Assembly (NCBI RefSeq): GCF_013377995.1
Contig: NZ_CP055305.1
Coordinates: 1,550,001-1,614,000, forward strand
Direction of reading: 5' to 3'
Length of the DNA stretch: 64,000 bases
DNA from: Mannheimia pernigra
GTDB lineage: Bacteria; Pseudomonadota; Gammaproteobacteria; Enterobacterales; Pasteurellaceae
In this document: one piece after another, positions 50,820 through 59,429 of the stretch
Position numbering within the stretch: the first letter of the stretch is position 1
Layout of the letters: each line of letters opens with the position of its first letter
Notes under the pieces: model-generated
Databases searched by the model: none
What the model saw: the letters and a program-made list of their open reading frames with translations, nothing else
What the model was told of the DNA's origin: nothing
Translations under genes and position numbers: made by a program

Positions 50820-52796
50820 ATGTTTCAAGATAACCCCCTTTTAGCTCAACTCAAACAACAAATTGAGGCAAGCAAAGAATATGTAGAAGGCTTTGTTAAA
50901 GCCTCAGAAAAAGCATTTGGTTTTTTAGAATGTGATAAGAAAAGCTATTTCATTCCACCAATGGAAATGAAAAAAGTAATGCACGGTGATTTAGTTAAAG
51001 CTGTGGTAAAACGTGATGGTGATAAAGAACAAGTAGAAATTGATACTCTACTTGAGCCAATGCTCGACAGATTTATTGCTCAGGTGCATTTAAATAAAGA
51101 AGGAAAATTGCAATTATCGGTCGATCATCCAAGCATTAAGCAACATATTCCTGCCAACACACACAAAAAAGTGACTGAAAAATTAGAAAACGGTGATTGG
51201 GTTGTTGCCCAACTAAAAACGCACCCCTTGCGTGATGATCGCTTTTTCTTTGCTCAAGTAACTCAATTTATTTGTAAAGAAAATGATAACTTTGCCCCGT
51301 GGTGGGTAACGCTTGCTCGCCACGAGCAGCCTTGTGAACCTGTTGCTAATGAAAAAAGTTATGAATTGCACGATGAATTAGAACGTGAAGATTTAACTCA
51401 CCTTTATTTCACCACGATTGATAGCCCAAGCACACAAGATATGGACGATGCTTTATTCATCGAACCCATCAAAGAAAATAACGCACAAATTGGCTGGTGT
51501 TTAGCCGTGGCAATTGCCGATCCAACCGCTTATATTCCTGAAGATTCCGAGATTGAAAAAGCTGCTCGCCAACGTTGTTTTACTAACTATTTACCTGGTT
51601 TTAATATTCCAATGTTACCACGCGAGTTGTCTGATGATCTCTGCTCACTCGTACCGAATGAAAAACGACCTGCCTTAGTCGCTTTTATTGAGACCGATTT
51701 AGAAAGTAACTTAACTAAAGAAGCAAAATTCACTTTAGCTTGGGTAGAATCTAAAGAAAAGCTAGCTTATGATGATGTGTCTGATTACCTTGAAGGCTCC
51801 GTAAATGCGTGGCAGCCTACCTCAGAAAAAACGAAACAGCAAATTGATTGGTTACATCAATTTACCCAAGCTCGTATAAAATGGCGTGCAAACAATGCAC
51901 TTTTATTTAAAGAGCAAGGGGATTACGCATTTGAATTAAATGAAGATGGTTCGGTGAAAGATATTCATATTGAATATCGCCGAATCTCAAATCAAATGAT
52001 CGAAGAGTCAATGATTATTGCCAACATCAGCTGTGCTCAATTCTTAAGCAAATATGCAAAAACAGGCATATTCAACACACATTCAGGATTTGTTCCGAAA
52101 AACTACGAGTTGGTTAAATCATTCTTACTACAAACCTTAGCCACAGACGAAAACCGTAATGAACTGGAAGAACGCTATTCTGCTGAACGCTTAGCGACAT
52201 TGGACGGCTATTGTCAAATGCAACGTGATATTCAAGATTTTCCAGAGAAGTTTTTAGAACTTCGGTTACGTCGCTATTTAAATTTTGCTGAATTTAAATC
52301 AGACGTTGCTCCCCATTTTGGTTTAGGTATCAGCCACTATGCAACCTGGACATCACCCATTCGTAAATATGGTGATATGGTAAATCATCGTTTAATCAAA
52401 CAAGTCTTATTAAACCAAGAAATAACCGCAGTTGATGAATCTGTTTTAATTCGCCTACAAGAAGCCCGACGACAAAATCGATTAGTAGAACGCGATATTG
52501 CCGACTGGCTTTATGCACGTTATCTTTTCCCAATGGTCGCACAAGCGGTCGAATTTGAATGTGAAATTGCAGATGTCTCCCGAGGCGGTTTACGTGCAAA
52601 AATAATTCAAAATGGTGCACAAATTTTCGTCCCCTTTTCAACTTTACACAATAATAAAGATGAAATGGAATACCGCCAAGAAGAACTCGCCATTTACATT
52701 AAAGGTGAAAAAGCTTATCAAATAGGGCAATCCGTACGCGTAAAACTAACAGAAGTGCGGTTAGAAACGCGTTCAATTGTAGGGCAAATCATTTAA
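50820..52796 (+). CDS. rnb: Exoribonuclease II
   Basis: Processive 3'-to-5' exoribonuclease that degrades single-stranded RNA; 658 aa. Two cold-shock domains (about 1-85 and 85-165) are followed by the RNB catalytic domain (190-530), whose metal-binding Asp residues are in DSPSTQDMDDALFIEP, then an S1 domain (560-645). HYATWTSPIRKYGDMVNHRL is conserved. One USS copy is in the gene near 52541. No strong ribosome-binding site: TAAAGATG overlaps the start region. Confidence 0.96.
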   Translation: MFQDNPLLAQLKQQIEASKEYVEGFVKASEKAFGFLECDKKSYFIPPMEMKKVMHGDLVKAVVKRDGDKEQVEIDTLLEPMLDRFIAQVHLNKEGKLQLSVDHPSIKQHIPANTHKKVTEKLENGDWVVAQLKTHPLRDDRFFFAQVTQFICKENDNFAPWWVTLARHEQPCEPVANEKSYELHDELEREDLTHLYFTTIDSPSTQDMDDALFIEPIKENNAQIGWCLAVAIADPTAYIPEDSEIEKAARQRCFTNYLPGFNIPMLPRELSDDLCSLVPNEKRPALVAFIETDLESNLTKEAKFTLAWVESKEKLAYDDVSDYLEGSVNAWQPTSEKTKQQIDWLHQFTQARIKWRANNALLFKEQGDYAFELNEDGSVKDIHIEYRRISNQMIEESMIIANISCAQFLSKYAKTGIFNTHSGFVPKNYELVKSFLLQTLATDENRNELEERYSAERLATLDGYCQMQRDIQDFPEKFLELRLRRYLNFAEFKSDVAPHFGLGISHYATWTSPIRKYGDMVNHRLIKQVLLNQEITAVDESVLIRLQEARRQNRLVERDIADWLYARYLFPMVAQAVEFECEIADVSRGGLRAKIIQNGAQIFVPFSTLHNNKDEMEYRQEELAIYIKGEKAYQIGQSVRVKLTEVRLETRSIVGQII

Positions 52797-52800
52797 TGGT

Positions 52801-52843
52801 AAGCGGTTATCTTTTGCAAATTTTTTTCAAAAAATAACCGCTT
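52801..52843. repeat. Inverted USS-like pair between rnb and apaH
   Basis: AAGCGGTTAT (52801-52810) and ATAACCGCTT (52834-52843) around TTTTGCAAATTT; USS cores with one altered flank each. Probable rnb terminator. Confidence 0.6.
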
Positions 52844-52868
52844 GCTTATTAAATTAAAAGGAGAAGAA

Positions 52869-53681
52869 ATGGCAACCTATATTGTAGGCGACCTACACGG
52901 CTGCTTTGACGAATTTCAACTTTTATTAGAAAAAGGGAACTACGATCCTAAAAAAGATGAACTCTTTGTAACAGGCGATTTAGTCGCTCGTGGTAAAGAT
53001 TCACTAGCCTGTCTTCGTTTTGTAAAAGACCCCGCAAATAATACTAAAATGGTTTTAGGCAACCACGATTTACATTTACTGTCCACCCTACTTGGCATAA
53101 AGCGAATTAAGCCGAATGATAAAGTTGAACCTATTTTTCAATCTGAAGATCGTCTTGAATTGCAAAATTGGCTAAGAAATCAACCGCTTGTCATACAACA
53201 CCCAACCCATAAGTTTCTGCTGGTTCACGCAGGCATCAGCCCAGAATGGAGTTTATCTACAACATTACATTGTGCCAAAGAAGCCGAAGCGGTATTACAA
53301 AGTTCAGAATATGCTAATTATATCGCCCAAATGTATGAAAATAGCCCTCAACGCTGGTCTGACGATTTGCAAGGTATTGAGCGTTGGCGTTATATTATTA
53401 ATGTATTTACACGAATGCGTTTTTGCTATATCGACAAGCGGTTAGATTTCGAGTGTAAATTACCGATTGAAGAAGCACCAAAAGAGCTGATTGCTTGGTT
53501 TGAATCAGATAATCCGTTATATAAAGAACAGAACATTATTTTCGGGCATTGGGCAAGCTTAATGGGTAAATGCACCATTCCTAATATTTATGCTTTGGAC
53601 ACAGGCTGTGCTTGGGGTAACGATTTAACAATGCTTCGCTGGGAAGATAAACAAATTTTCACGCAAAAGCGTTTAAAATAA
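52869..53681 (+). CDS. apaH: Diadenosine tetraphosphatase (symmetrical)
   Basis: Splits Ap4A to two ADP and also removes Np4 caps from RNA; 270 aa. Metallophosphatase motifs are GDLHGCFDEF (residues 7-16), GDLVARG, LGNHDLHLL and VHAGISPEW. The ATG at 52869, eight bases after AAAAGGAG, is preferred to an in-frame upstream ATG at 52842. Two USS copies are embedded (near 53183 and 53434). In E. coli apaH ends an operon with ksgA; here it stands alone. Confidence 0.95.
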   Translation: MATYIVGDLHGCFDEFQLLLEKGNYDPKKDELFVTGDLVARGKDSLACLRFVKDPANNTKMVLGNHDLHLLSTLLGIKRIKPNDKVEPIFQSEDRLELQNWLRNQPLVIQHPTHKFLLVHAGISPEWSLSTTLHCAKEAEAVLQSSEYANYIAQMYENSPQRWSDDLQGIERWRYIINVFTRMRFCYIDKRLDFECKLPIEEAPKELIAWFESDNPLYKEQNIIFGHWASLMGKCTIPNIYALDTGCAWGNDLTMLRWEDKQIFTQKRLK

Positions 53682-53744
53682 AAGCATTCAAGAAAAAGTA
53701 TATTGCATAGATGCGTTTTTTCCAATAGAATGCACCCCATTAAC

Positions 53745-53821
53745 GCGACTATAGCTCAGTTGGTTAGAGCACCACCTTGACATGGTGGGGGTCACTGGTT
53801 CGAGTCCAGCTAGTCGCACCA
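53745..53821 (+). tRNA. tRNA-Val (anticodon GAC)
   Basis: 77-nt cloverleaf: acceptor GCGACTA pairs with TAGTCGC, D-arm with AGCTCAGTTGGTTAGAGC, anticodon arm CCACC-TTGACAT-GGTGG with anticodon GAC, T-loop GGTTCGAGTCC, and encoded CCA at 53819-53821. Very close to E. coli tRNA-Val(GAC) except in the acceptor stem. Confidence 0.97.
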
Positions 53822-53834
53822 TTATCCCTATAGT

Positions 53835-53890
53835 AGCCTTTCGTAACTGCTCGCAAATCCCTTGTAAAGCCTAGTACGAAAGGCTTTTTT
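53835..53890 (+). terminator. Terminator after tRNA-Val
   Basis: AGCCTTTCGTA (53835-53845) and TACGAAAGGCT (53875-53885) with a long 29-nt loop, then TTTTTT. The remaining gap to the dedA stop shows no gene. Confidence 0.65.
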
Positions 53891-54006
53891 ATTGCTTATT
53901 CTCAACATAACTCAACGCATTAAAACGCATTTAATCTCTTTTTTATGTAACCATCTTTGTAACCACTTATGATTGTAAGTTAATAACAGCGATAAGTCTC
54001 AAAACA

Positions 54007-54035
54007 AAAGCCTATCAAAAAGATTGATAGGCTTT
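54007..54035 (-). terminator. Terminator of purR-dedA
   Basis: AAAGCCTATCAA (54007-54018) and TTGATAGGCTTT (54024-54035), followed by TTTGTTTTG on the - strand. Confidence 0.85.
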
Positions 54036-54061
54036 GTGACTTCAGCATTATTATTGTATGT

Positions 54062-54658
54062 CTATTTAGCTTTTTTATTTCTATACCATTTCCAACCGAA
54101 AAATAAGATTACCGCACCTAAAATAGCAAAAATAATATGCTGACCGTTGGTCACTTGTTCTTTCAACCAATCTAGATTTGAAGCACCGTAATCCCCTAAA
54201 TAAACCCAAATTGGTACAGAAATAATTGCAGCAAAAAAATCTACTAGTAAAAATGTGCCAAAGTTCACTTTTTGAGTAATACCTGAAACAAGGTAAATTA
54301 CTGCTCGTAGTCCTGGTAGGAAACGTGCCATAAATAGTAATTTCCAACCTTGCTTTTCAAAACGTTCTTGCACCATTGCAAAGCGTTCAGGTGTGGCTAT
54401 ACGTTTTATGAGCGGAAATCTTAGAATTTTTTCGCCGTAAATTCTGCCTAACCAGTACATAGTACTATCGCCTATGAGTACACCTAGCATACTTATAACG
54501 AGCATCCAATGCACATTAGTATAACCTAGCCCTGAAATTACCCCACCTGAAACTAACGTTATATCTTCCGGAATAGGTAAACCAAATCCGCAAGCAAGTA
54601 ATACAAAAAATACCGCCCAGTATCCATAGCTACTAAAAAATTCAATTAATGTTTCCAT
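54062..54658 (-). CDS. DedA-family inner-membrane protein
   Basis: 198-aa polytopic membrane protein of the DedA/SNARE-associated family. GFGLPIPEDITLVSGGVISG and LGRIYGEKILRFPLIKRI are family blocks, and FMARFLPGLRAVIYLVSG carries the conserved arginines. DedA proteins are undecaprenyl-phosphate or phospholipid flippases, or act in proton-motive-force homeostasis; the exact role here is open. It starts immediately after purR on the same strand (one base between), so the two are cotranscribed. Confidence 0.88.
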   Translation of the reverse strand: METLIEFFSSYGYWAVFFVLLACGFGLPIPEDITLVSGGVISGLGYTNVHWMLVISMLGVLIGDSTMYWLGRIYGEKILRFPLIKRIATPERFAMVQERFEKQGWKLLFMARFLPGLRAVIYLVSGITQKVNFGTFLLVDFFAAIISVPIWVYLGDYGASNLDWLKEQVTNGQHIIFAILGAVILFFGWKWYRNKKAK

Positions 54659-54659
54659 A

Positions 54660-55676
54660 TTACTCCTTAATGGTTAAATTTCTAACCGATTTGCGTTTTA
54701 CTAATTCAGGGAAAAATTCCAAAACTTTAGGCTCTTTCGCCTTTTCATTATTCTCAATTCGTTCTAGTAATAATTCTAAAGCGGCTGCTCCTAGGCGTGA
54801 TTTTGATTGGTGTACTGTGGTAAGTGGCGGAGCATAAAAACGTGAGCTATGTACATTATCATACCCGATCACAGAAATATCTTGTGGCACATTTAAGCCC
54901 TTTTCAGTAATAGCTGAAATGGCACCTAATGCCATTACATCATTAAAACAAAATACGGCTGTTGGTAACTCTTTGTTTTTGAGTAAGTTATTCATACACT
55001 CATAACCGCCCTCTGGCTCGAAATCACCTTCTTGAACCCATCCATCTCTAAGTGATAAGCTAGCATCTGATAATGCTTTTTTAACGCCTTCAAAACGCGT
55101 GCGTGCAATCTCTTTATCTAGGTTGCCAGTAATAACTGCAATTTCTTTATGCCCATTTTCTATTAAATGTTGCGTAGCTAAATAACCGCCATCAAAACCG
55201 TGATCTAAAATCACATCAGCTCGCCCATCACTCATTCCCCAATCCATAATAACCATTGGAATATTGGTATTTTCAAAAATCTCGAATGAATTACCCGCAT
55301 ATTCAGAGCACATTACTAAAATACCATCAACTCGTTTTTTAATTAGCATATCTAAATGGTTTTCGATTTTTTCTAATTTATTTTGAGTATTACATAAAAA
55401 TAGTGAATACCCCTTACTGTAGCAAAATTCCTCTACTGCTAATACAATTTCTGCAAAAAATGGAGATTCACTAGTTGTAATAATCATACCAATTGATTTA
55501 GTCGTATTCACTTTTAAGCTACGAGCAACCGCACTAGGAGAATAATTTAATGTTTTGATTGCATCCCAAACAGCTTTAGTTGTATCTTCTGCAACAAAAC
55601 GGGTTTTATTAATTACGTGTGATACAGTCGTAGTTGAAACACCAGCCTGTTTAGCGACATCTTTTATTGTTGCCAT
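54660..55676 (-). CDS. purR: Purine repressor
   Basis: LacI-family repressor of purine synthesis genes with hypoxanthine or guanine as corepressor; 338 aa. HTH and hinge at residues 1-60 (ATIKDVAKQAGVSTTTVSH; YSPSAVARSLKVNTTKSIG), then the periplasmic-binding-type core with SLFLCNTQNKLEKIENHLDM and RFYAPPLTTVHQSKSRLG. It follows H. influenzae PurR closely. No PurR box was seen upstream. Cotranscribed with dedA. Confidence 0.95.
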   Translation of the reverse strand: MATIKDVAKQAGVSTTTVSHVINKTRFVAEDTTKAVWDAIKTLNYSPSAVARSLKVNTTKSIGMIITTSESPFFAEIVLAVEEFCYSKGYSLFLCNTQNKLEKIENHLDMLIKKRVDGILVMCSEYAGNSFEIFENTNIPMVIMDWGMSDGRADVILDHGFDGGYLATQHLIENGHKEIAVITGNLDKEIARTRFEGVKKALSDASLSLRDGWVQEGDFEPEGGYECMNNLLKNKELPTAVFCFNDVMALGAISAITEKGLNVPQDISVIGYDNVHSSRFYAPPLTTVHQSKSRLGAAALELLLERIENNEKAKEPKVLEFFPELVKRKSVRNLTIKE

Positions 55677-55754
55677 ACCATTTTCCTCAAAAATAAGTCA
55701 CTGTGCATTATAACTGATTCTACCTAATTTTGGGTTATAAAGAATAAATGAAGT

Positions 55755-55801
55755 ACAAGCGGTTGTTTTTGTTCAAAAATTTGCAAAAAATAACCGCTTG
55801 T
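55755..55801. repeat. Inverted USS pair between cmoA and purR
   Basis: ACAAGCGGTTGTTTTT (55755-55770) and ACCGCTTGT (55793-55801) around AATTTGCAAA. It overlaps the cmoA stop and probably terminates ybfF-cmoA. Confidence 0.7.
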
Positions 55802-56529
55802 TAAGATTTAATTGCAATCACGGAACCAAAATTAAAGCATTGAAACCAGAGTTCTATTTGCTTAAATCCCGCCTCTTTTAAACGCTTTTTATGGGTTTCA
55901 ATATTATCTGTTCGCATTACATTTTCTAACGCATTGCGTTTTTGGCTTACTTCTAATTCGCTGTAGCCATTCGCTCGTTTAAAAGTATGGTGAAGATCGA
56001 TTAACAATTCATTCATCATTTCACTTTCAAAGGTAAATTTTTCCGATAAGATTAAAATACCATTTAAATTTAATCCGTGATAAATTTTTTGTAGTAACGA
56101 AAGACGATCTTCTCTCGGTAAAAATTGTAGCGTGAAGTTTAACACCACCATTGAAGCATTCTTGATTTCAACTTGGCGAATATCATCTAATAAAATTTCA
56201 ACGGGAATATCAGAGTGGTAAGCATTCAAATGTGTTTTGCAACGTTCAACCATTGGTTGAGAATTATCCACACCGATAATCTGTACATTTTGGGCTCTTA
56301 CATTACGGCGGATAGATAAAATACCCGCCCCCCTTGAGCAGCCCAAATCATAAACATTTGAATTATCTGTGACAAACCGTTCCGCCAACATACCGATTGC
56401 CGTAATAATATTAGAATAGCCTGGCACAGATCGTTGGATCATATCTGGAAAGACTTCCGCTACCGATTCATCAAAAGTAAAATCGCCTAATTTTTCAATC
56501 GGGGCTGAAAATAGAGTATCTCTTTGCAT
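55801..56529 (-). CDS. cmoA: Carboxy-SAM synthase (tRNA cmo5U34 pathway)
   Basis: Makes carboxy-S-adenosylmethionine from SAM and prephenate, used by CmoB to form cmo5U at the tRNA wobble base; 242 aa. DLGCSRGAGILSIRRNV is the SAM loop, and VVLNFTLQFLPREDRLSLLQ and ILSEKFTFES are family blocks. cmoB, adjacent in E. coli, is not in this window. Four bases downstream of ybfF, same strand. Confidence 0.94.
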   Translation of the reverse strand: MQRDTLFSAPIEKLGDFTFDESVAEVFPDMIQRSVPGYSNIITAIGMLAERFVTDNSNVYDLGCSRGAGILSIRRNVRAQNVQIIGVDNSQPMVERCKTHLNAYHSDIPVEILLDDIRQVEIKNASMVVLNFTLQFLPREDRLSLLQKIYHGLNLNGILILSEKFTFESEMMNELLIDLHHTFKRANGYSELEVSQKRNALENVMRTDNIETHKKRLKEAGFKQIELWFQCFNFGSVIAIKS

Positions 56530-56532
56530 TTT

Positions 56533-57315
56533 TTATTTCTCTAAAAATTTTTTAATTGCTCGTACAACTGTCTCTGGTTTTTCAGCGTGAACCCAGTGAT
56601 CAGCATTTGCCACAATAAAAGATTTCACGTGTGGAAACTGTTTTAATATGGTTTCTGTATGTGCTGATTGAATATAATCGGATAATGCCCCTTTAATAAA
56701 AAGAGTGGGGACATTCACAAATACCTCATTCCAATCCATTAGATTTTGGTAATTTTGATGCAACGCTGTTAAATTAAATCGGAATAATTGTTCGCTTTGT
56801 GCATCAAAGGATTTCAACATAAATTGCTGAATACCTTGATCAGGAATATACTCTGCCATCACTGTTTTTGCGTGTTGGCGAGTCTCGGGCTTAGCCATTT
56901 TTACTGCAAATAGACCTTCAAAAATCTGTTTATGGCGATTTTGCGTATAGGTTACAGGAGCAATATCAATCACAATTAATTTATCCACCAATTCTGGGGC
57001 GAGGTTCGCTAATGCCATCGCACTCTTACCGCCCATTGAATGCCCCACCACAATAGCATTTTGAATATTTTGTTCAACGAATAACGCTTTTAAATCTTGA
57101 GCAATCAACGAATAATTCATTTCTACGGAATGAAAAGATCTTCCGTGATTTCTAAGATCCACTCTCAGCACGGAGTAATCTTCTTCAAACGATTTGGCAA
57201 TAATACCTAAATTATTCATATCGCCAAATAACCCATGTAAAAACACCATTGTTTGGGCATTTGGATTATGTTTAGCTGGCTGATAAAGAAAATTTAAACC
57301 TAATTTTTTTGTCAT
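56533..57315 (-). CDS. ybfF: Alpha/beta-hydrolase esterase (YbfF family)
   Basis: 260-aa hydrolase. The oxyanion region is VFLHGLFGDMNNLG, the nucleophile elbow GHSMGGKSAMAL (Ser), then Asp in the IKGALSDYI region and His in ANADHWVHAEKPE. It matches E. coli YbfF, an esterase acting on short-chain and acyl-CoA substrates in vitro; physiological role unknown. The ATG at 57315 is preferred over a TTG ten codons upstream. Divergent from seqA, as in E. coli. Confidence 0.9.
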   Translation of the reverse strand: MTKKLGLNFLYQPAKHNPNAQTMVFLHGLFGDMNNLGIIAKSFEEDYSVLRVDLRNHGRSFHSVEMNYSLIAQDLKALFVEQNIQNAIVVGHSMGGKSAMALANLAPELVDKLIVIDIAPVTYTQNRHKQIFEGLFAVKMAKPETRQHAKTVMAEYIPDQGIQQFMLKSFDAQSEQLFRFNLTALHQNYQNLMDWNEVFVNVPTLFIKGALSDYIQSAHTETILKQFPHVKSFIVANADHWVHAEKPETVVRAIKKFLEK

Positions 57316-57432
57316 ATAAATGTCTTTTTTAGCATAAATTTTCAATCAAGATCCTCTATAAAAAAGCAAATAAATGCGTATAATAGCACCCTAACTAATG
57401 CTATTTTATGTTCAAAAAGAATGAGGATCCCG

Positions 57433-58002
57433 ATGAAAAGAATCGAAATTGATGATGAATTATATCAATATATTGCCAGTCGTACACAATCTATTGGTGA
57501 AACGGCATCAGATATCTTACGTCGTTTACTAAGATTACCGCAATCGCCTCAACCTTTTGTATTAGTACAAGAGCATATGATCAATGAGCTCAAAGAGCTG
57601 GTTAAAACGCCATCGCGTGCTACCGCGAGAAAAGATGAATCCAAGACTGAAAAAACGGTAGCCAAATTGGAAGATATTTTAAACTCAGAACATTTTATGA
57701 ATGAAAACAAAAATGTCGTGCGTTTTATTATGCTATTGGCAGCACTCTACCGTTCTAACCCTGACGCCTTTGCTAAAGCAACCGAAAATGTGCGTGGTAA
57801 TGAGCGTATTTATTTCTCTCAAAGTGAAGAAGAAATTTTAGCTACAGGCAGCGGTGTGAAAGCAAAACAGATTCCTGATTCACCATTTTGGGTTATTACT
57901 AACAATAATACGGCTCGCAAAGGGCTTATTCTAAAAGGCGTAATGGAATCTATGCAAATACCATCTAAACTAGTTGAGCGAATTCAAGTCCTTTTTGTAT
58001 AA
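57433..58002 (+). CDS. seqA: Negative regulator of replication initiation SeqA
   Basis: Binds hemimethylated GATC and sequesters oriC after initiation; 189 aa. The N-terminal oligomerisation motif begins MKRIEIDDELYQYIASRTQS, and the C-terminal DNA-binding domain has RFIMLLAALYRSNPDAF and SPFWVITNNNTARKG. The ATG at 57433 has GAGGA at proper distance; an in-frame ATG four codons earlier overlaps that site. Presence of seqA implies a Dam methylation system. First gene of a run with menE, mscK and aroC. Confidence 0.95.
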   Translation: MKRIEIDDELYQYIASRTQSIGETASDILRRLLRLPQSPQPFVLVQEHMINELKELVKTPSRATARKDESKTEKTVAKLEDILNSEHFMNENKNVVRFIMLLAALYRSNPDAFAKATENVRGNERIYFSQSEEEILATGSGVKAKQIPDSPFWVITNNNTARKGLILKGVMESMQIPSKLVERIQVLFV

Positions 58003-58010
58003 CACATCGT

Positions 58011-59429
58011 ATGGTACTTCATTCTTCTCTATTTCCTACTCAATTTTGGGCGGAAAAGACAGAGCAAGATATTGCTATTGTCCGAGAAAAGGGAAAGGTT
58101 GATTATTTTCCAACTCTTCCTTCCCAACTTAATTGGCAGGAATTTCATCAACTTATTCAGCAAATTGGTGTGATTTTAAAAGCAAAGGGCATTCATTCTG
58201 AATGCTTAGTTGCTTATTGTGGCACTAACCGCTTTTGTGGATTGCTCGCCTACTGTGCCACACTCTGGCTTGGGGCAAAGATCTTAATGCTTAATCCAGC
58301 TTATAGCGAAGAACAACAAAAAATGATCTTAGAAGAAGTGGGAGCCGATGTTTTTATTAGCGATGATATATTTGCAAATTTTTCGGAAAAAATCACCGCT
58401 TGTTATCATTCAGCCAGCCTTGATATTGAAAGAGCTGCTACGCTGACATTAACATCAGGATCAACAGGTTCACCGAAAGCAGTTGTTCATTCTATTTCTG
58501 CTCATTTATACAGTGCCGAAGGTGTGTGTGAGTTGATGCAGTTTGAAAAATCACATTCGTGGTTACTTAGCCTGCCATTATTTCACGTTTCAGGGCAAGG
58601 CATTATTTGGCGTTGGCTACTTAAAGGGGCAACGCTTTATGTTAATGAAACTAAAGAGACTTTTTTTGTTTGGCTTAAACAAGTAAGCCACACATCATTA
58701 GTGCCAACCCAATTACAACGCTATTTAGACAAGTTAGACTGTTGTATGAATCAAAAATGTTTATTAGGCGGAACAACTATTCCATCAGAATTAGTCACTC
58801 AAGCACAACAACACGGCATTACGCCCTTTTCTAGTTATGGAATGACGGAAATGGCTTCGACTATTTGTGGCATAGAAAATGAATTAGATAATGTCGGTTA
58901 TCCATTAAAACATCGAGAAGTCAAACTAGAAAATGGCGAGATTTGGGTAAAAGGTAAGCCTCTTGCTTTAGGCTTTTGGCAAAAAAATAAAGAAATTCGA
59001 CCGCTTGTTAATCAACACGGTTGGCTTGCCACCAAAGATAGAGGCGAATGGAACAGCAAAAAACAACTTGTAATAAAAGGGCGATTAGATAATATGTTTA
59101 TTTCAGGTGGAGAAAATATTCAACCTGAAGAAATTGAACAGATTATTTTTCACTCCAACCTAATAGAGCAGATCTTTATTCTACCAATAAATGATGCCGA
59201 GTTCGGACAACGCCCCATTGCCGCCATAAAATTCAAACAGCCTCATTTTGAACAAGAAATGCATAAATTAAAAATTTGGCTGTCTGATAAATTAGAAAAA
59301 TTCAAGCATCCCGTTGCTTATTACTTGTTGGATATTGAAAAATATCAAATACAAGGTGCAATCAAAATTTCACGAAAACAATTACAACACGATATACAAT
59401 ATAAAATATTAGAGGAAATCCATGTTTAA
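58011..59429 (+). CDS. menE: o-Succinylbenzoate-CoA ligase
   Basis: AMP-forming ligase of menaquinone synthesis; 472 aa. The P-loop-like motif TLTSGSTGSPKAVVHS is near residue 142, GTTIPSELVTQAQQHG and YGMTEMAST near 280, then DRGEWNSKKQLVIKGRLDNM with the hinge Asp/Lys. It begins 8 bp after seqA and overlaps mscK by 8 bp, so translation is coupled. The rest of the men genes are elsewhere. Two USS copies are embedded (about 58397 and 59001). The N-terminal domain is shorter than in longer acyl-CoA synthetases, normal for MenE. Confidence 0.92.
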   Translation: MVLHSSLFPTQFWAEKTEQDIAIVREKGKVDYFPTLPSQLNWQEFHQLIQQIGVILKAKGIHSECLVAYCGTNRFCGLLAYCATLWLGAKILMLNPAYSEEQQKMILEEVGADVFISDDIFANFSEKITACYHSASLDIERAATLTLTSGSTGSPKAVVHSISAHLYSAEGVCELMQFEKSHSWLLSLPLFHVSGQGIIWRWLLKGATLYVNETKETFFVWLKQVSHTSLVPTQLQRYLDKLDCCMNQKCLLGGTTIPSELVTQAQQHGITPFSSYGMTEMASTICGIENELDNVGYPLKHREVKLENGEIWVKGKPLALGFWQKNKEIRPLVNQHGWLATKDRGEWNSKKQLVIKGRLDNMFISGGENIQPEEIEQIIFHSNLIEQIFILPINDAEFGQRPIAAIKFKQPHFEQEMHKLKIWLSDKLEKFKHPVAYYLLDIEKYQIQGAIKISRKQLQHDIQYKILEEIHV

